From: Halorhabdus rudnickae
GTDB lineage: Archaea; Halobacteriota; Halobacteria; Halobacteriales; Haloarculaceae
Assembly (NCBI RefSeq): GCF_900880625.1
Contig: NZ_CAAHFB010000001.1
Location: forward strand, 1,736,001 to 1,800,000
Length of the DNA stretch: 64,000 bases
Direction: 5' to 3'
The notes under the pieces are model-generated. The model had not been told where the DNA came from. It made no database searches and saw only the letters and a program-made list of their open reading frames with translations. Shown piece after piece: positions 43,894-51,724 of the stretch. The translations under genes and the position numbers were made by a program. The first letter of the stretch is position 1. Every line of letters starts with the position of its first letter.

Positions 43894-45543
43894 TCACCGA
43901 TCGACTTCGCCCATGATCGTATCGAGGCTGCCGAGCGTGGCGATAAAGTCGGCGACGTATTCGCCGTTGGCCATCTCGGGGAGGGCCTGGAGGTTCGAGA
44001 ACGATGGCCCACGGATCTTGAACCGCGCGGGTTTGTCCGTGCCGTCGCTGCGAATGTAGATCCCGAGTTCGCCTTTGGCTGCCTCGACAGCCCGATATAC
44101 CTCGGTGTCGGGTTCGGGCCGCAGCGTGCGTGGGACGTTCGACTGGATCGTCCGGTCGTCCTCTGGCCAGTCTTCCAGCAGGTCGGCACACTGCTCGACG
44201 ATCGCCGCCGACTCCTCGATCTCGCGCATCCGGACGAGCAGTCGGGCGTAGTTGTCACAGCCGTCCTCCGTGATCACCTCCCAGTCGAGTTCGTCGTAAT
44301 AACCGTAGGGGTCGTCCCGCCGGAGGTCGTAGTCGATCCCGGATCCGCGGGCGACGGGGCCGGTCACACCGTATGACTTCGCAATGTCCGGATCGAGGTG
44401 GCCAGTATCCAGCGTCCGCAACTGGATGATCTCGTTTTGACTGAGCAGGTCGTGGTACTCGGCCAGTCGGTCGGGAAGGAAGTCCAGAAAGTCACGGATC
44501 TCTGCGAGGAACTCCTCACGCGGTTCCGGCAGGTCCCAGGCGACCCCACCCAGCCGGAAGTAGTTGAACATGAGCCGCTGGCCCGTTAGGTCTTCGAGGA
44601 GACTCTGGACACGTTCGCGGTCCTGGATCGCGTACATGAAGGTCGCGGTGAAGTCACCGGCGACGTCAAGCGCGTAGGCTCCGACGGCGAGAAAGTGACT
44701 GAGGATCCGGGAGAGTTCGGCACTCATCGTCCGCAGAACCTGGGCGTACTCGGGGACGTCGATGTCCGCCAAGTCCTCGGCGGCCCGCGCGTAGGCCCAC
44801 TCGTTGAGTAACCCGCCACCGCCCCAGTCCCAGCGGTCGGGGTAGGGCATGATCTGGTGGCGGTAGGTACCCTGTTGACACACCTGTTCCTCACAGCGGT
44901 GGATATAGCCGATGTCCGGCTCGGCGTCGACGACCTGCTCGCCGTCCAGGGTCAACTGGACGTGGAGGACGCCGTGGGTGGCGGGATGGTGGGGGCCGAT
45001 GTTGAGCAACATCGTGTCACTCGCCCGCTCGTGATCGTCTTCGAGTGGATTGACGTTCTCCCGGTACGTGACGATCTGTGGCTGGGACTGGTCGTACTCT
45101 TCCCGGAGCGGATGCCCCTGCCAGGATTCGGGCAAGAGAATGCGCCGCAGGTCCGGGTGGTCGTCGTACTCGATGCCAAGGAGATCGTAGGCTTCCCGCT
45201 CGTGCCAGTCGGCAGTGTCATAGACCGACGCGGCGGACTGACTGGTCGGTTCGGCCTTGCTCGTCGGCACGACGACGCTGAGTTTCCGGGTCGGATCGTC
45301 GTAGCTCCGGAGGTGATAGATCGTCTCGAAACGATCGGCGTACTCCTGGGCCGTGACGCAGGCGCAATGATCGAAGCCGGCGCGGTCACTGAGCGCTTCG
45401 AGGACAGCGGCCACGCGGTCAGCCCGGACGACGATCCCTGGTGCGTTCCGGTGGGCCTCACGGGCGAGCACGGCATCGAGATCGGTCACGACGCGCTCCC
45501 ACTCCGCCCGTCGCTCCCGGCGGCTCTGCTGAACGGCGTCCAT
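43894..45543 (-). CDS. nuoCD: NADH dehydrogenase-like subunits C and D, fused (NuoCD)
   Basis: Peripheral-arm subunits of complex I. 549 aa from MDAVQQSRRERRAEWERVVT; an ATG 24 codons further upstream is possible but would overlap the divergent gene. NuoC part to about residue 165 (HEREAYDLLGIEYDDHPDLR), NuoD part from NIGPHHPATHGVLHVQLTLD to LGSLDTIMGEVDR. The two Cys near DIGYIHRCEEQVCQQG are typical of haloarchaeal NuoD and are not the CxxC pairs of a [NiFe] centre; no C-terminal CxxC exists. It stands alone, without other nuo genes, facing hypF 9 bp away. Quinone-reductase or orphan paralogue. Confidence 0.9.
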   Translation of the reverse strand: MDAVQQSRRERRAEWERVVTDLDAVLAREAHRNAPGIVVRADRVAAVLEALSDRAGFDHCACVTAQEYADRFETIYHLRSYDDPTRKLSVVVPTSKAEPTSQSAASVYDTADWHEREAYDLLGIEYDDHPDLRRILLPESWQGHPLREEYDQSQPQIVTYRENVNPLEDDHERASDTMLLNIGPHHPATHGVLHVQLTLDGEQVVDAEPDIGYIHRCEEQVCQQGTYRHQIMPYPDRWDWGGGGLLNEWAYARAAEDLADIDVPEYAQVLRTMSAELSRILSHFLAVGAYALDVAGDFTATFMYAIQDRERVQSLLEDLTGQRLMFNYFRLGGVAWDLPEPREEFLAEIRDFLDFLPDRLAEYHDLLSQNEIIQLRTLDTGHLDPDIAKSYGVTGPVARGSGIDYDLRRDDPYGYYDELDWEVITEDGCDNYARLLVRMREIEESAAIVEQCADLLEDWPEDDRTIQSNVPRTLRPEPDTEVYRAVEAAKGELGIYIRSDGTDKPARFKIRGPSFSNLQALPEMANGEYVADFIATLGSLDTIMGEVDR

Positions 45544-45602
45544 ATCCCCGGAAAGGACAGATGCAGGAAAGCCGATTTTGCCGAATTCACTAGCTCCTTG
45601 AA

Positions 45603-46274
45603 GTGCAGGTGGCAAGTCCCGACGTGAAATCTCTCGCGGCGACGCTGCACGAACCGCCCGACTGGCGAAACCCGATGCATACCTTCATCGCGGAGACAGC
45701 GGGCTTCGAGCGGACGGAGTTGCTGATCTGGAACTTCTCCCGGGAGGCGACGGATGTCCTGCTGTTTCGCGTCATCGGTCCGATCGACCCCTACCGCCAG
45801 GCGATCGAGCAAGCGCAGTTCGTCACCGACCACGATCTGACGACCATCGACAACGATTCCTTCTACGCCTACGTCGAGCACGAGACGCGTGATCTGGATC
45901 GTCAACTACGCGATTCCTTCGAGGGCAAATACGTTGTGCTCGTCCCGCCGGTCATCTATCACGCCGATGGAACGACGCGACTCCGAATCGTGGGCCGATC
46001 CACTGCTCTCGAATCGGTGATCGCGGCGGTCCCCGAAGCGATTGACGTCACCGTCGAGTCCATCGGCGAGTATCGCGGCCCGTCACGGGGAGCGCTCGAT
46101 CTCACGGATCGCCAGCGAGAAGTCGCCCAGATCGCCGTCGAGATGGGATACTACGACGTGCCGCGGAACGCATCGGTCGGTGACGTCGCTGCACGCCTGG
46201 AATGTGCAGCCAGTACCGTCTCGGACCATCTCCGAAAAGCCGAACGCGCCGTGATGAGTGGTCTGTTCGGGTAA
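45603..46274 (+). CDS. HTH-10 (Bat-type) transcriptional regulator
   Basis: 223 aa, GTG start (alternatives at 45609 and 45624). The N-terminal part of about 150 residues is of the haloarchaeal bacterio-opsin-activator partner type. The C-terminal HTH-10 domain is clear: LTDRQREVAQIAVEMGYYDV, PRNASVGDVAARLECAASTV, SDHLRKAERAVMS. Divergent from nuoCD with about 60 bp between, so it may control that gene. Ligand unknown. Confidence 0.85.
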   Translation: MQVASPDVKSLAATLHEPPDWRNPMHTFIAETAGFERTELLIWNFSREATDVLLFRVIGPIDPYRQAIEQAQFVTDHDLTTIDNDSFYAYVEHETRDLDRQLRDSFEGKYVVLVPPVIYHADGTTRLRIVGRSTALESVIAAVPEAIDVTVESIGEYRGPSRGALDLTDRQREVAQIAVEMGYYDVPRNASVGDVAARLECAASTVSDHLRKAERAVMSGLFG

Positions 46275-46315
46275 TCATCCCCACACAGTCCCGTTTGCCG
46301 ACGTTCCGAATACAG

Positions 46316-47059
46316 TCAGGGCGTCCCAAATACAGTCAGGGCGTCGTTTTCCAACCCGGTTTGGGAGAACAGCGAAACGACGTCGCCCGCCTGGATGACC
46401 GTCTCGCCTTTCGGTGTGAGGACGTCTCCCTCGCGTTCGATACCGACGACGAGCATCTCGTCGGCCAGCAGTCCGTCTGCGACGGCGTCTTCGATAGTCC
46501 GACCGGCGATCTCGGCCCCCTGGGAGACGGTGAACTCGACGACCGCCGCCTCACCGGCAAGGCCCATGAAGTCCGTCAGCGAGGGCCCTTTCGGTGCGTC
46601 CTCGGGGCCGAAGGGATCGTACGGACGGTGATACTGCTCTTCGATTACACTCTCATCTTCGATCGTCAACCCGATGTCCGACAGCGCGGCGGCGATCCGT
46701 CCGATGTCGTCCGTATCAGTGCCGATGGCGGTGATCGTCAGGTTCGCCGACCCGGCCATCAACTCACGGGCGGCGATGACCCCCGAAATATCCAGGGCCG
46801 CCTGCGCGAGGTGATCGCGATCCGGGATCGACGCGGTACATCGGAATTCGTAAGCAACGTATCCGTCGATGGCCTTGTAATCGATATCCGCGAGATACCC
46901 ACGAAGGATCCCATCCGCTTCGAGTTGGCTGATCCGGTTGCGGATCGTCGCCGGCGTCACCTCCATCTCCTCGGCAATCTCCGGTGCCGCCGTGTTCCGT
47001 GCGTCCGCCGCCAAATGGTAGAGAATGCGCTTGTCGATCTCGTCGAGGCGATGGTCCAT
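46316..47059 (-). CDS. Lrp/AsnC-type regulator with C-terminal RCK_C domain
   Basis: 247 aa from MDHRLDEIDKRILYHLAADA. Winged helix (residues 1-55, PEIAEEMEVTPATIRNRISQ), a RAM-like ligand-binding middle (about 60-140), and a TrkA-C/RCK_C domain (about 165-245: EFTVSQGAEIAGRTIEDAVA, DEMLVVGIEREGDVLTPKGE). This Lrp-RCK_C fusion is a haloarchaeal family. Placed next to usp-trkA-trkH genes, it may respond to potassium or a nucleotide. Two perfect dyads lie in its upstream region (47179-47195 and 47226-47241). Confidence 0.88.
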   Translation of the reverse strand: MDHRLDEIDKRILYHLAADARNTAAPEIAEEMEVTPATIRNRISQLEADGILRGYLADIDYKAIDGYVAYEFRCTASIPDRDHLAQAALDISGVIAARELMAGSANLTITAIGTDTDDIGRIAAALSDIGLTIEDESVIEEQYHRPYDPFGPEDAPKGPSLTDFMGLAGEAAVVEFTVSQGAEIAGRTIEDAVADGLLADEMLVVGIEREGDVLTPKGETVIQAGDVVSLFSQTGLENDALTVFGTP

Positions 47060-47178
47060 GCGCGCGCTACGAACGTCTCGCATAATTACCTCTCGCTATG
47101 TGGCCGACTGACAGACTAAGCAAAGCCACCACAGATAGTGCGTTCTTGCCCGGTTAGACGAATGATATCGCCTAATTT

Positions 47179-47195
47179 ATTTTCGTATCGAAAAT
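47179..47195. promoter_or_regulatory. Perfect dyad ATTTTCG-TAT-CGAAAAT
   Basis: 17-bp perfect inverted repeat with an AT centre, 120 bp upstream of the Lrp-RCK_C gene and 139 bp before the gene at 47334. It resembles the W-centred dyads bound by Lrp-family proteins. Confidence 0.5.
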
Positions 47196-47225
47196 TTAGT
47201 CCGCAGATTTATACCGTCCCGATAA

Positions 47226-47241
47226 GCTATCAATAGATAGC
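47226..47241. promoter_or_regulatory. Perfect dyad GCTATC-AATA-GATAGC
   Basis: 16-bp perfect inverted repeat 31 bp from the first dyad (end to start). It could be a second operator in the same divergent promoter region, or a small hairpin in the transcript leading to 47334. Confidence 0.45.
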
Positions 47242-47333
47242 AATCGGTCGCAGACAACCGAAGAAACCGACCGGGTCGGTACACTCCGCTGTCGGCTGAC
47301 TCATCCGTCGGCGAAGACGACCCACCTGACCCC

Positions 47334-47849
47334 ATGACCCAACCAGACGACGTGTCACCGGATATCCCCACGGATGTCCAGGATGCACTCGACGACAGCA
47401 GCGACCAACAGCTCAGAGAAATCATTCACGACGCCCAGGCGCGTCTGGAAGCCCACCACCCACTGACCGAGGAGGTACAATTACAGGAGGGCGAATCGTT
47501 CGTCCGAGACGAGGGTGAACTCGACGAAACGATCCAGCAGGCACTCGAAACGAGCGCCGACAGCGAACTGGGTGAACTCATCGACTATGCCCGCCATCGC
47601 CTCGAGGCACGGCCACCGCTGACGGACGTCGTCGAAGCGCGAGAGAACGAAGAACTCGTTCGGATCGACGACCACGGATCGTACTCGACCGTCGTCGTCG
47701 AACGGCCAGCGGAGGTGGGCGGGGCACGTGGCCCCTTCGCCTACATGGTCCAGTGAGAGCCACACGTCAACAGCAACGGGAAGTACAAGTGGCACTATCT
47801 CGGCCGCGTCCTCGACGAGGAGGAGTCCTGGCGTGAGAGAGTCGCTATT
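47334..47849 (+). pseudogene. Haloarchaeal hypothetical protein interrupted by TGA
   Basis: The first frame (47334-47756, 140 aa) has two tandem 45-residue repeats: DVQDALDDSSDQQLREIIHD ... ARLEAHHPLTEEV and TIQQALETSADSELGELIDY ... HRLEARPPLTDVV. It ends in a TGA at 47754-47756, but the same frame continues with protein-like sequence (EPHVNSNGKYKWHYLGRVLD) to a second stop near 47849. Homologues I know read through with a Trp near this point, so TGG-to-TGA is the likely change. The 140-aa product may still function. Confidence 0.65.
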
Positions 47850-48274
47850 TGAGCGTGTGGTGGTCCCGGTCGCCAATCGAGACGATGCGGCGGCGACGGG
47901 GGCGGCACTCGCGTCGTACCTCGGTGCGCCAAATCAGACGGTGATTGCTATCCATGTCGTCGAGAAGGCAGATGGGGCGCTCGATAAGGCCTCTGTCGAA
48001 CAACGCGAGACGGACGCCAAATCGATGTTCACGACCGTTTCTGAGGTGCTTTCGAGCACGTCGGTGATTCGAGACCGGGATCAGGTACGGGACCGACGTC
48101 GCGACGACGATCGTCGAGACGGCCCACGACGTCGACGCGAGTGCGATCGTGTTCACGCCCCGTGGCGGCAGCCGGTGGAAACAGCTACTCTCGGGCGATG
48201 TGACTCACAACCTCGTTCACAGCAGTGACGTTCCAGTCGTCGTTCTTCCCGATCGAGCGGTGAGCGACTCGTGA
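47833..48274 (+). pseudogene. UspA-family universal stress protein, frameshifted
   Basis: GTG start at 47833 reads ESLFERVVVPVANRDDAAAT ... TVIAIHVVEKADGALDKASV, a UspA N-terminal half, through SSTSVIRD (about 48075). After that the coding pattern continues one frame over as GIRYGTDVATTIVETAHDVD, AIVFTPRGGSRWKQLLSGDV, HSSDVPVVVLPDRAVSDS to a TGA at 48272-48274. A single indel around 48075-48090 explains it. It begins inside the 3' end of the previous pseudogene. Confidence 0.8.
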
Positions 48275-48340
48275 GCGGAACCACTGGCTTGGGAACGACG
48301 TTGTCGACCGGTCTAGGAGCCTAACGATTTAACCAGACAT

Positions 48341-48571
48341 ATGTACATCATCATCGTCGGCGCAGGCGACATCGGTACACCACTGATCAACATCGCGACG
48401 CGATCGGGTAACGAAGTCGTCGTCATCGAGCGCAACGAGGAGGACAAGCCACTGACGCCCCACGGGAATGTCCGGATCGAGCCGCACGATCTTTTGACGG
48501 TGTACTCGGCACGCGGAGCCGACCCGGAACTGACGAACGTCTTTGGCCACTATGAAGATCAGACGGTGTGA
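48341..48571 (+). pseudogene. trkA: TrkA with internal deletion
   Basis: 76 codons: the first 34 (MYIIIVGAGDIGTPLINIAT ... VVVIERNEE) are almost identical in DNA to the intact trkA at 49208 (about 3 differences in 100 bp), then the frame jumps to the C-terminal RCK_C end (KPLTPHGNVRIEPHDLLTVY ... NVFGHYEDQTV), which is clearly more diverged. About 150 codons are missing. The near-identity of only the 5' part suggests recent gene conversion. Confidence 0.8.
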
Positions 48572-48719
48572 TATCGACGACAGAAAGAGGCCGGGGCCGT
48601 CTTAGACTCCGGCATTTATTAGCCGGTCCAGTCTGTTGGGTTCAGATATGACCGCCCGATCCGACGTGACGATACGGATACCGAGAGTCGGAACGTCTTC
48701 GAGGCAGGTGGGGTGAGTC

Positions 48720-49253
48720 ATGACAGACTCGATGACAGCCCATCTCGTCGCTCCGGTCGCCGGCGAGGAAGACGCCCGTGTCACGGCAGCGAGCGCTCAC
48801 GCTCACGGTGGGGACGCCGAGATCGTCGCCGCCACCGACGGAGCGTCCCTGACGCTGGTGAACGTCCAGCTGCCGGCCGAGGAAGAAGACGCTGCGTCGC
48901 CGGTCGAACAGGGAGAGGCACTGATCGAGCAACTCATCGAGCGCACCGAATTGACCGAGACGACCTACGAGACTCGCGTCGTCGTCGAGGAGGACACCGA
49001 AGCGGCGATCCTCGAGACAGCAACCGAATACGATACGGTCTGTGTGGGCGCGATGCGGGAAAGCGCGCTGACCCAGGCGCTGTTCGGCTCGTTGCCGTGG
49101 CACCTCGGGACCGAACTCGATCGGACAGTCGTCGTCGCGCGCGGATCGGAACGCTCACCAATGTCGATCAGAGACGCTTTCATCAAACGACTGGAGGGTA
49201 AGCCAGCATGTACATCATCATCGTCGGCGCAGGCGACATCGGTACACCACTGA
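48720..49253 (+). CDS. UspA-like domain protein upstream of trkA
   Basis: 177 aa, acidic. It reads as a UspA-type alpha/beta domain (DSMTAHLVAPVAGEEDARVT ... EYDTVCVGAMRESALTQALF, then GSLPWHLGTELDRTVVVARG), similar to the UspA domains attached to haloarchaeal transporters. The last 20 residues (KPACTSSSSAQATSVHH) are encoded inside the trkA start in another frame, a 46-bp overlap that is probably secondary. Likely an ATP- or nucleotide-binding partner of the potassium uptake system. Confidence 0.7.
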   Translation: MTDSMTAHLVAPVAGEEDARVTAASAHAHGGDAEIVAATDGASLTLVNVQLPAEEEDAASPVEQGEALIEQLIERTELTETTYETRVVVEEDTEAAILETATEYDTVCVGAMRESALTQALFGSLPWHLGTELDRTVVVARGSERSPMSIRDAFIKRLEGKPACTSSSSAQATSVHH

Positions 49254-49897
49254 TCAACATCGCGACGCGATCGGGCAACGAAGTCGTCGTCATCGAACGC
49301 AACGAAGAACGAGCCAACCGAGCGGCCGATCAGTTCGATTGTCTCGTCCTCAACGCGGACGCGACGACAAGCGCGACACTGGAGGATGCCGGGGCCGACC
49401 GGGCCGACGCCATCATCTCGACGACCGACCGTGACGCGACGAACATCATGGTCTGTCTGCTCGCCCAGGAGTACGACATTCCGGCGATCCTCTCGGTGGT
49501 TCATACACCCGAACACATGAACCTCTTCGAGCAGATCGGCGTCAACACGATGGAAAACCCCCAGGAACTCATCGCCGAGTATCTCTACCGGGCCGTCGCT
49601 CGGCCCGCGATCGTCGATTACATGCGCATCGGCGAGGAGGCTGAGGTTTTCGAGATCACCGTCACCGAAAGCGCCTCGATCGCCGGCAAAACGCTTCAGG
49701 AAACCGCCGAAGAGGGACTGCTCTCCCAGGACGTCCTCGTCGTCGCCATCGAACGAGACGGCGCCAGCGAACCGATCACCCCACGCGGGACCACGACAAT
49801 CCACCCGGGTGACCTCCTGACGGTCTACTCGGCCGTCGGTGCCGAGCCGGAGATCACGGACATCTTCGGGCACTACGAGGATCGGACGGTCGAGTGA
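49208..49897 (+). CDS. trkA: Trk potassium uptake regulatory protein TrkA (single RCK unit)
   Basis: 229 aa. RCK_N Rossmann domain with GAGDIGTPLINIATRSGNEV and acidic DATTSATLEDAGADRADAII; RCK_C domain near residues 145-225 (EVFEITVTESASIAGKTLQE ... HPGDLLTVYSAVGAEPEITD). Cytosolic gating ring subunit that binds NAD(H)/ATP and opens TrkH. Followed by trkH after 36 bp. A decayed version sits 870 bp upstream. Confidence 0.92.
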   Translation: MYIIIVGAGDIGTPLINIATRSGNEVVVIERNEERANRAADQFDCLVLNADATTSATLEDAGADRADAIISTTDRDATNIMVCLLAQEYDIPAILSVVHTPEHMNLFEQIGVNTMENPQELIAEYLYRAVARPAIVDYMRIGEEAEVFEITVTESASIAGKTLQETAEEGLLSQDVLVVAIERDGASEPITPRGTTTIHPGDLLTVYSAVGAEPEITDIFGHYEDRTVE

Positions 49898-49933
49898 CCG
49901 GATGGGTCACACCTCAATAGACACCACACAGCT

Positions 49934-51475
49934 ATGAACGGAACGACGGCGACAGTCGCACGCGATCTGGGTCGGATCCTCGAAGCACTCGGCGGGATGA
50001 TGGCCGTCTCGATCGTCGTGCCGATCGCCTGGGGTGAATGGTTCGGTGCCGTCGCCTTCGGGGCCTCGGCATTCGTCCCGGTGGCTGCCGGCTACCTGCT
50101 GCACCATCGCTTCGCCGACGCCGACTCGCCCTCGCGTCTACACGGGATGGTCGTCGCGGCCACGGGCTGGCTACTGGTCGGCGTGTTCGGCTCGCTCCCG
50201 TTCCTACTGATCGCGTGGGGCGTCCACCTCGATCTGCCGACGGCCTTCGACGGAACGTCAACGCTTGCGGCCTTCCAGAATCCGCTCAATTCGATCTTCG
50301 AGAGCATGAGCGGCTTCACCGGAACCGGCCTGACGATGACCGACAACGAGGAAGTACTCCCGCGGACGCTGCAGTGGTGGCGGACGTTCATCGAGTGGAT
50401 CGGCGGGGTCGGTGTGATCGTCCTCACCACGGCGATCCTCGCTCGTCCCGGCAGCGGGTCGCTGACGCTCTACGAGAGCGAGGCCCGATCGGAGAAGATC
50501 CATCCGAGCATCGTCTCGACGGTCCGGACGATCTGGTGGATCTTCCTCCTGTTTACGTTCGTCTCGATCCTGACCCTGTTCGCGGCCGGAATGCCGATCT
50601 GGGATGCCATCAACCACGCTATGACCGGTCTCGCGACCGGTGGGTTCTCAATCACGGATAACTCGATTGCGACGTACGACAGCGCCATCATCGATACGGC
50701 CCTGATCCCGATTATGCTGTTGGGATCGATCGCCTTCCCCGTCCACTACCTCATTCTACAGGGCGACCTGCGGAACTTCTATGCCGACCTCCAGACTCGC
50801 TGGGTGTTCATCTACATGAGTGCCGGGTCGGCGTTGCTGTGGGCGTTCCTGTACGTCGGTCCCTACGACTCCCCACTATCGGCGATACGGTATGGTGCCT
50901 TTCAGTTCGTCTCCGCTGCGACCTGTACAGGCTTTCAGACGGCCGTCGACGCGACAAACGTTGCACTCGGGGCCTGGCCGGCCCAAGCGCAGTTGCTGGT
51001 CGCCTTTGGCATGTTCGTCGGCGGGGCGGCCGGGTCGACCGTCGGCGGGATCAAAATAATTCGCGGGCTGACCCTGATCAAGGGGATTCAGTATCACGTT
51101 GCCGATGTTTTCTATCCGGACAGCGCCGTCCGTCGGCTCAAAATCAACGATCGACGCCTGACCGAGACAGAAGCCAACCGGGAGTTCGTCGAGGCAACGA
51201 TCATTACCGCACTCTGGACGACGTTTCTCGTGGTCGGGACCGTCCTGTTGCTCGTCATCCTGCCCGCCGAGAAATTCTCACTGGCTAATGCATTCTTCGA
51301 GGTCGCAAGTGCCCAGGGCAACGTCGGTCTCTCGGCCGGTATCACCGGGCCAGAGTCGCTTCCCGCGGTCGGGAAAGCCGCCTTCCTCGGCCACATGTGG
51401 ATCGGGCGGCTGGAGATCATCCCGATCCTCGTCGCGCTGCGGACGCTGTTCAAGCGTGGAGGGATGTACCCATGA
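49934..51475 (+). CDS. trkH: TrkH potassium channel/transporter
   Basis: 513 aa membrane protein with four pore repeats. Selectivity-filter regions are visible as SMSGFTGTGLTMTD, TGLATGGFSITD, AATCTGFQTAVD and ASAQGNVGLSAGI; the end HMWIGRLEIIPILVALRTLF is the family's C-terminus. Takes up potassium, the main osmolyte of haloarchaea, under TrkA control. Its stop overlaps the next small gene by 3 bp. Confidence 0.94.
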   Translation: MNGTTATVARDLGRILEALGGMMAVSIVVPIAWGEWFGAVAFGASAFVPVAAGYLLHHRFADADSPSRLHGMVVAATGWLLVGVFGSLPFLLIAWGVHLDLPTAFDGTSTLAAFQNPLNSIFESMSGFTGTGLTMTDNEEVLPRTLQWWRTFIEWIGGVGVIVLTTAILARPGSGSLTLYESEARSEKIHPSIVSTVRTIWWIFLLFTFVSILTLFAAGMPIWDAINHAMTGLATGGFSITDNSIATYDSAIIDTALIPIMLLGSIAFPVHYLILQGDLRNFYADLQTRWVFIYMSAGSALLWAFLYVGPYDSPLSAIRYGAFQFVSAATCTGFQTAVDATNVALGAWPAQAQLLVAFGMFVGGAAGSTVGGIKIIRGLTLIKGIQYHVADVFYPDSAVRRLKINDRRLTETEANREFVEATIITALWTTFLVVGTVLLLVILPAEKFSLANAFFEVASAQGNVGLSAGITGPESLPAVGKAAFLGHMWIGRLEIIPILVALRTLFKRGGMYP

Positions 51476-51675
51476 ACGTCCGGGATTTACCGATCGTCAA
51501 CATTGTCTGTGAGTATGGGGCCCAGGACAGTGTCTTCGATTCGTTGCTGTTGGTTGGGCCAGTGCTCGTCGTACTGATCGCGACGCTCGGACGGTCGATC
51601 GTCACTGAACTGCTCGCACTCGCGTACGTCGCTGTTTTTCTGATCACCGTGTTGTATCGTAGCAGAGGCGGCTGA
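51472..51675 (+). CDS. Small two-helix membrane protein coupled to trkH
   Basis: 67 aa from MNVRDLPIVNIVCEYGAQDS. Two hydrophobic segments (DSLLLVGPVLVVLIATLG and LLALAYVAVFLITVLY) separated by RSIVTE. The ATG overlaps the trkH stop (ATGA), so translation is coupled. Possible accessory subunit of the channel; no family recognised. Confidence 0.65.
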   Translation: MNVRDLPIVNIVCEYGAQDSVFDSLLLVGPVLVVLIATLGRSIVTELLALAYVAVFLITVLYRSRGG

Positions 51676-51724
51676 TCTGAGCCAGACCGGGCCGAGCAAT
51701 CGCTGTCTCCGGCCACGTGGTTCG

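Noticed and set aside
43894-45543. nuoCD as a group 4 [NiFe] hydrogenase large subunit, because of hypF next door
   Set aside because: The two Cys near the NuoD start are spaced CxxxxxC, not CxxC, and no C-terminal CxxC pair exists; the C-terminus GSLDTIMGEVDR is that of complex I NuoD.
47754-47756. TGA read as selenocysteine
   Set aside because: Halobacteria are not known to use selenocysteine, no SECIS-like hairpin is evident, and the family context suggests Trp.
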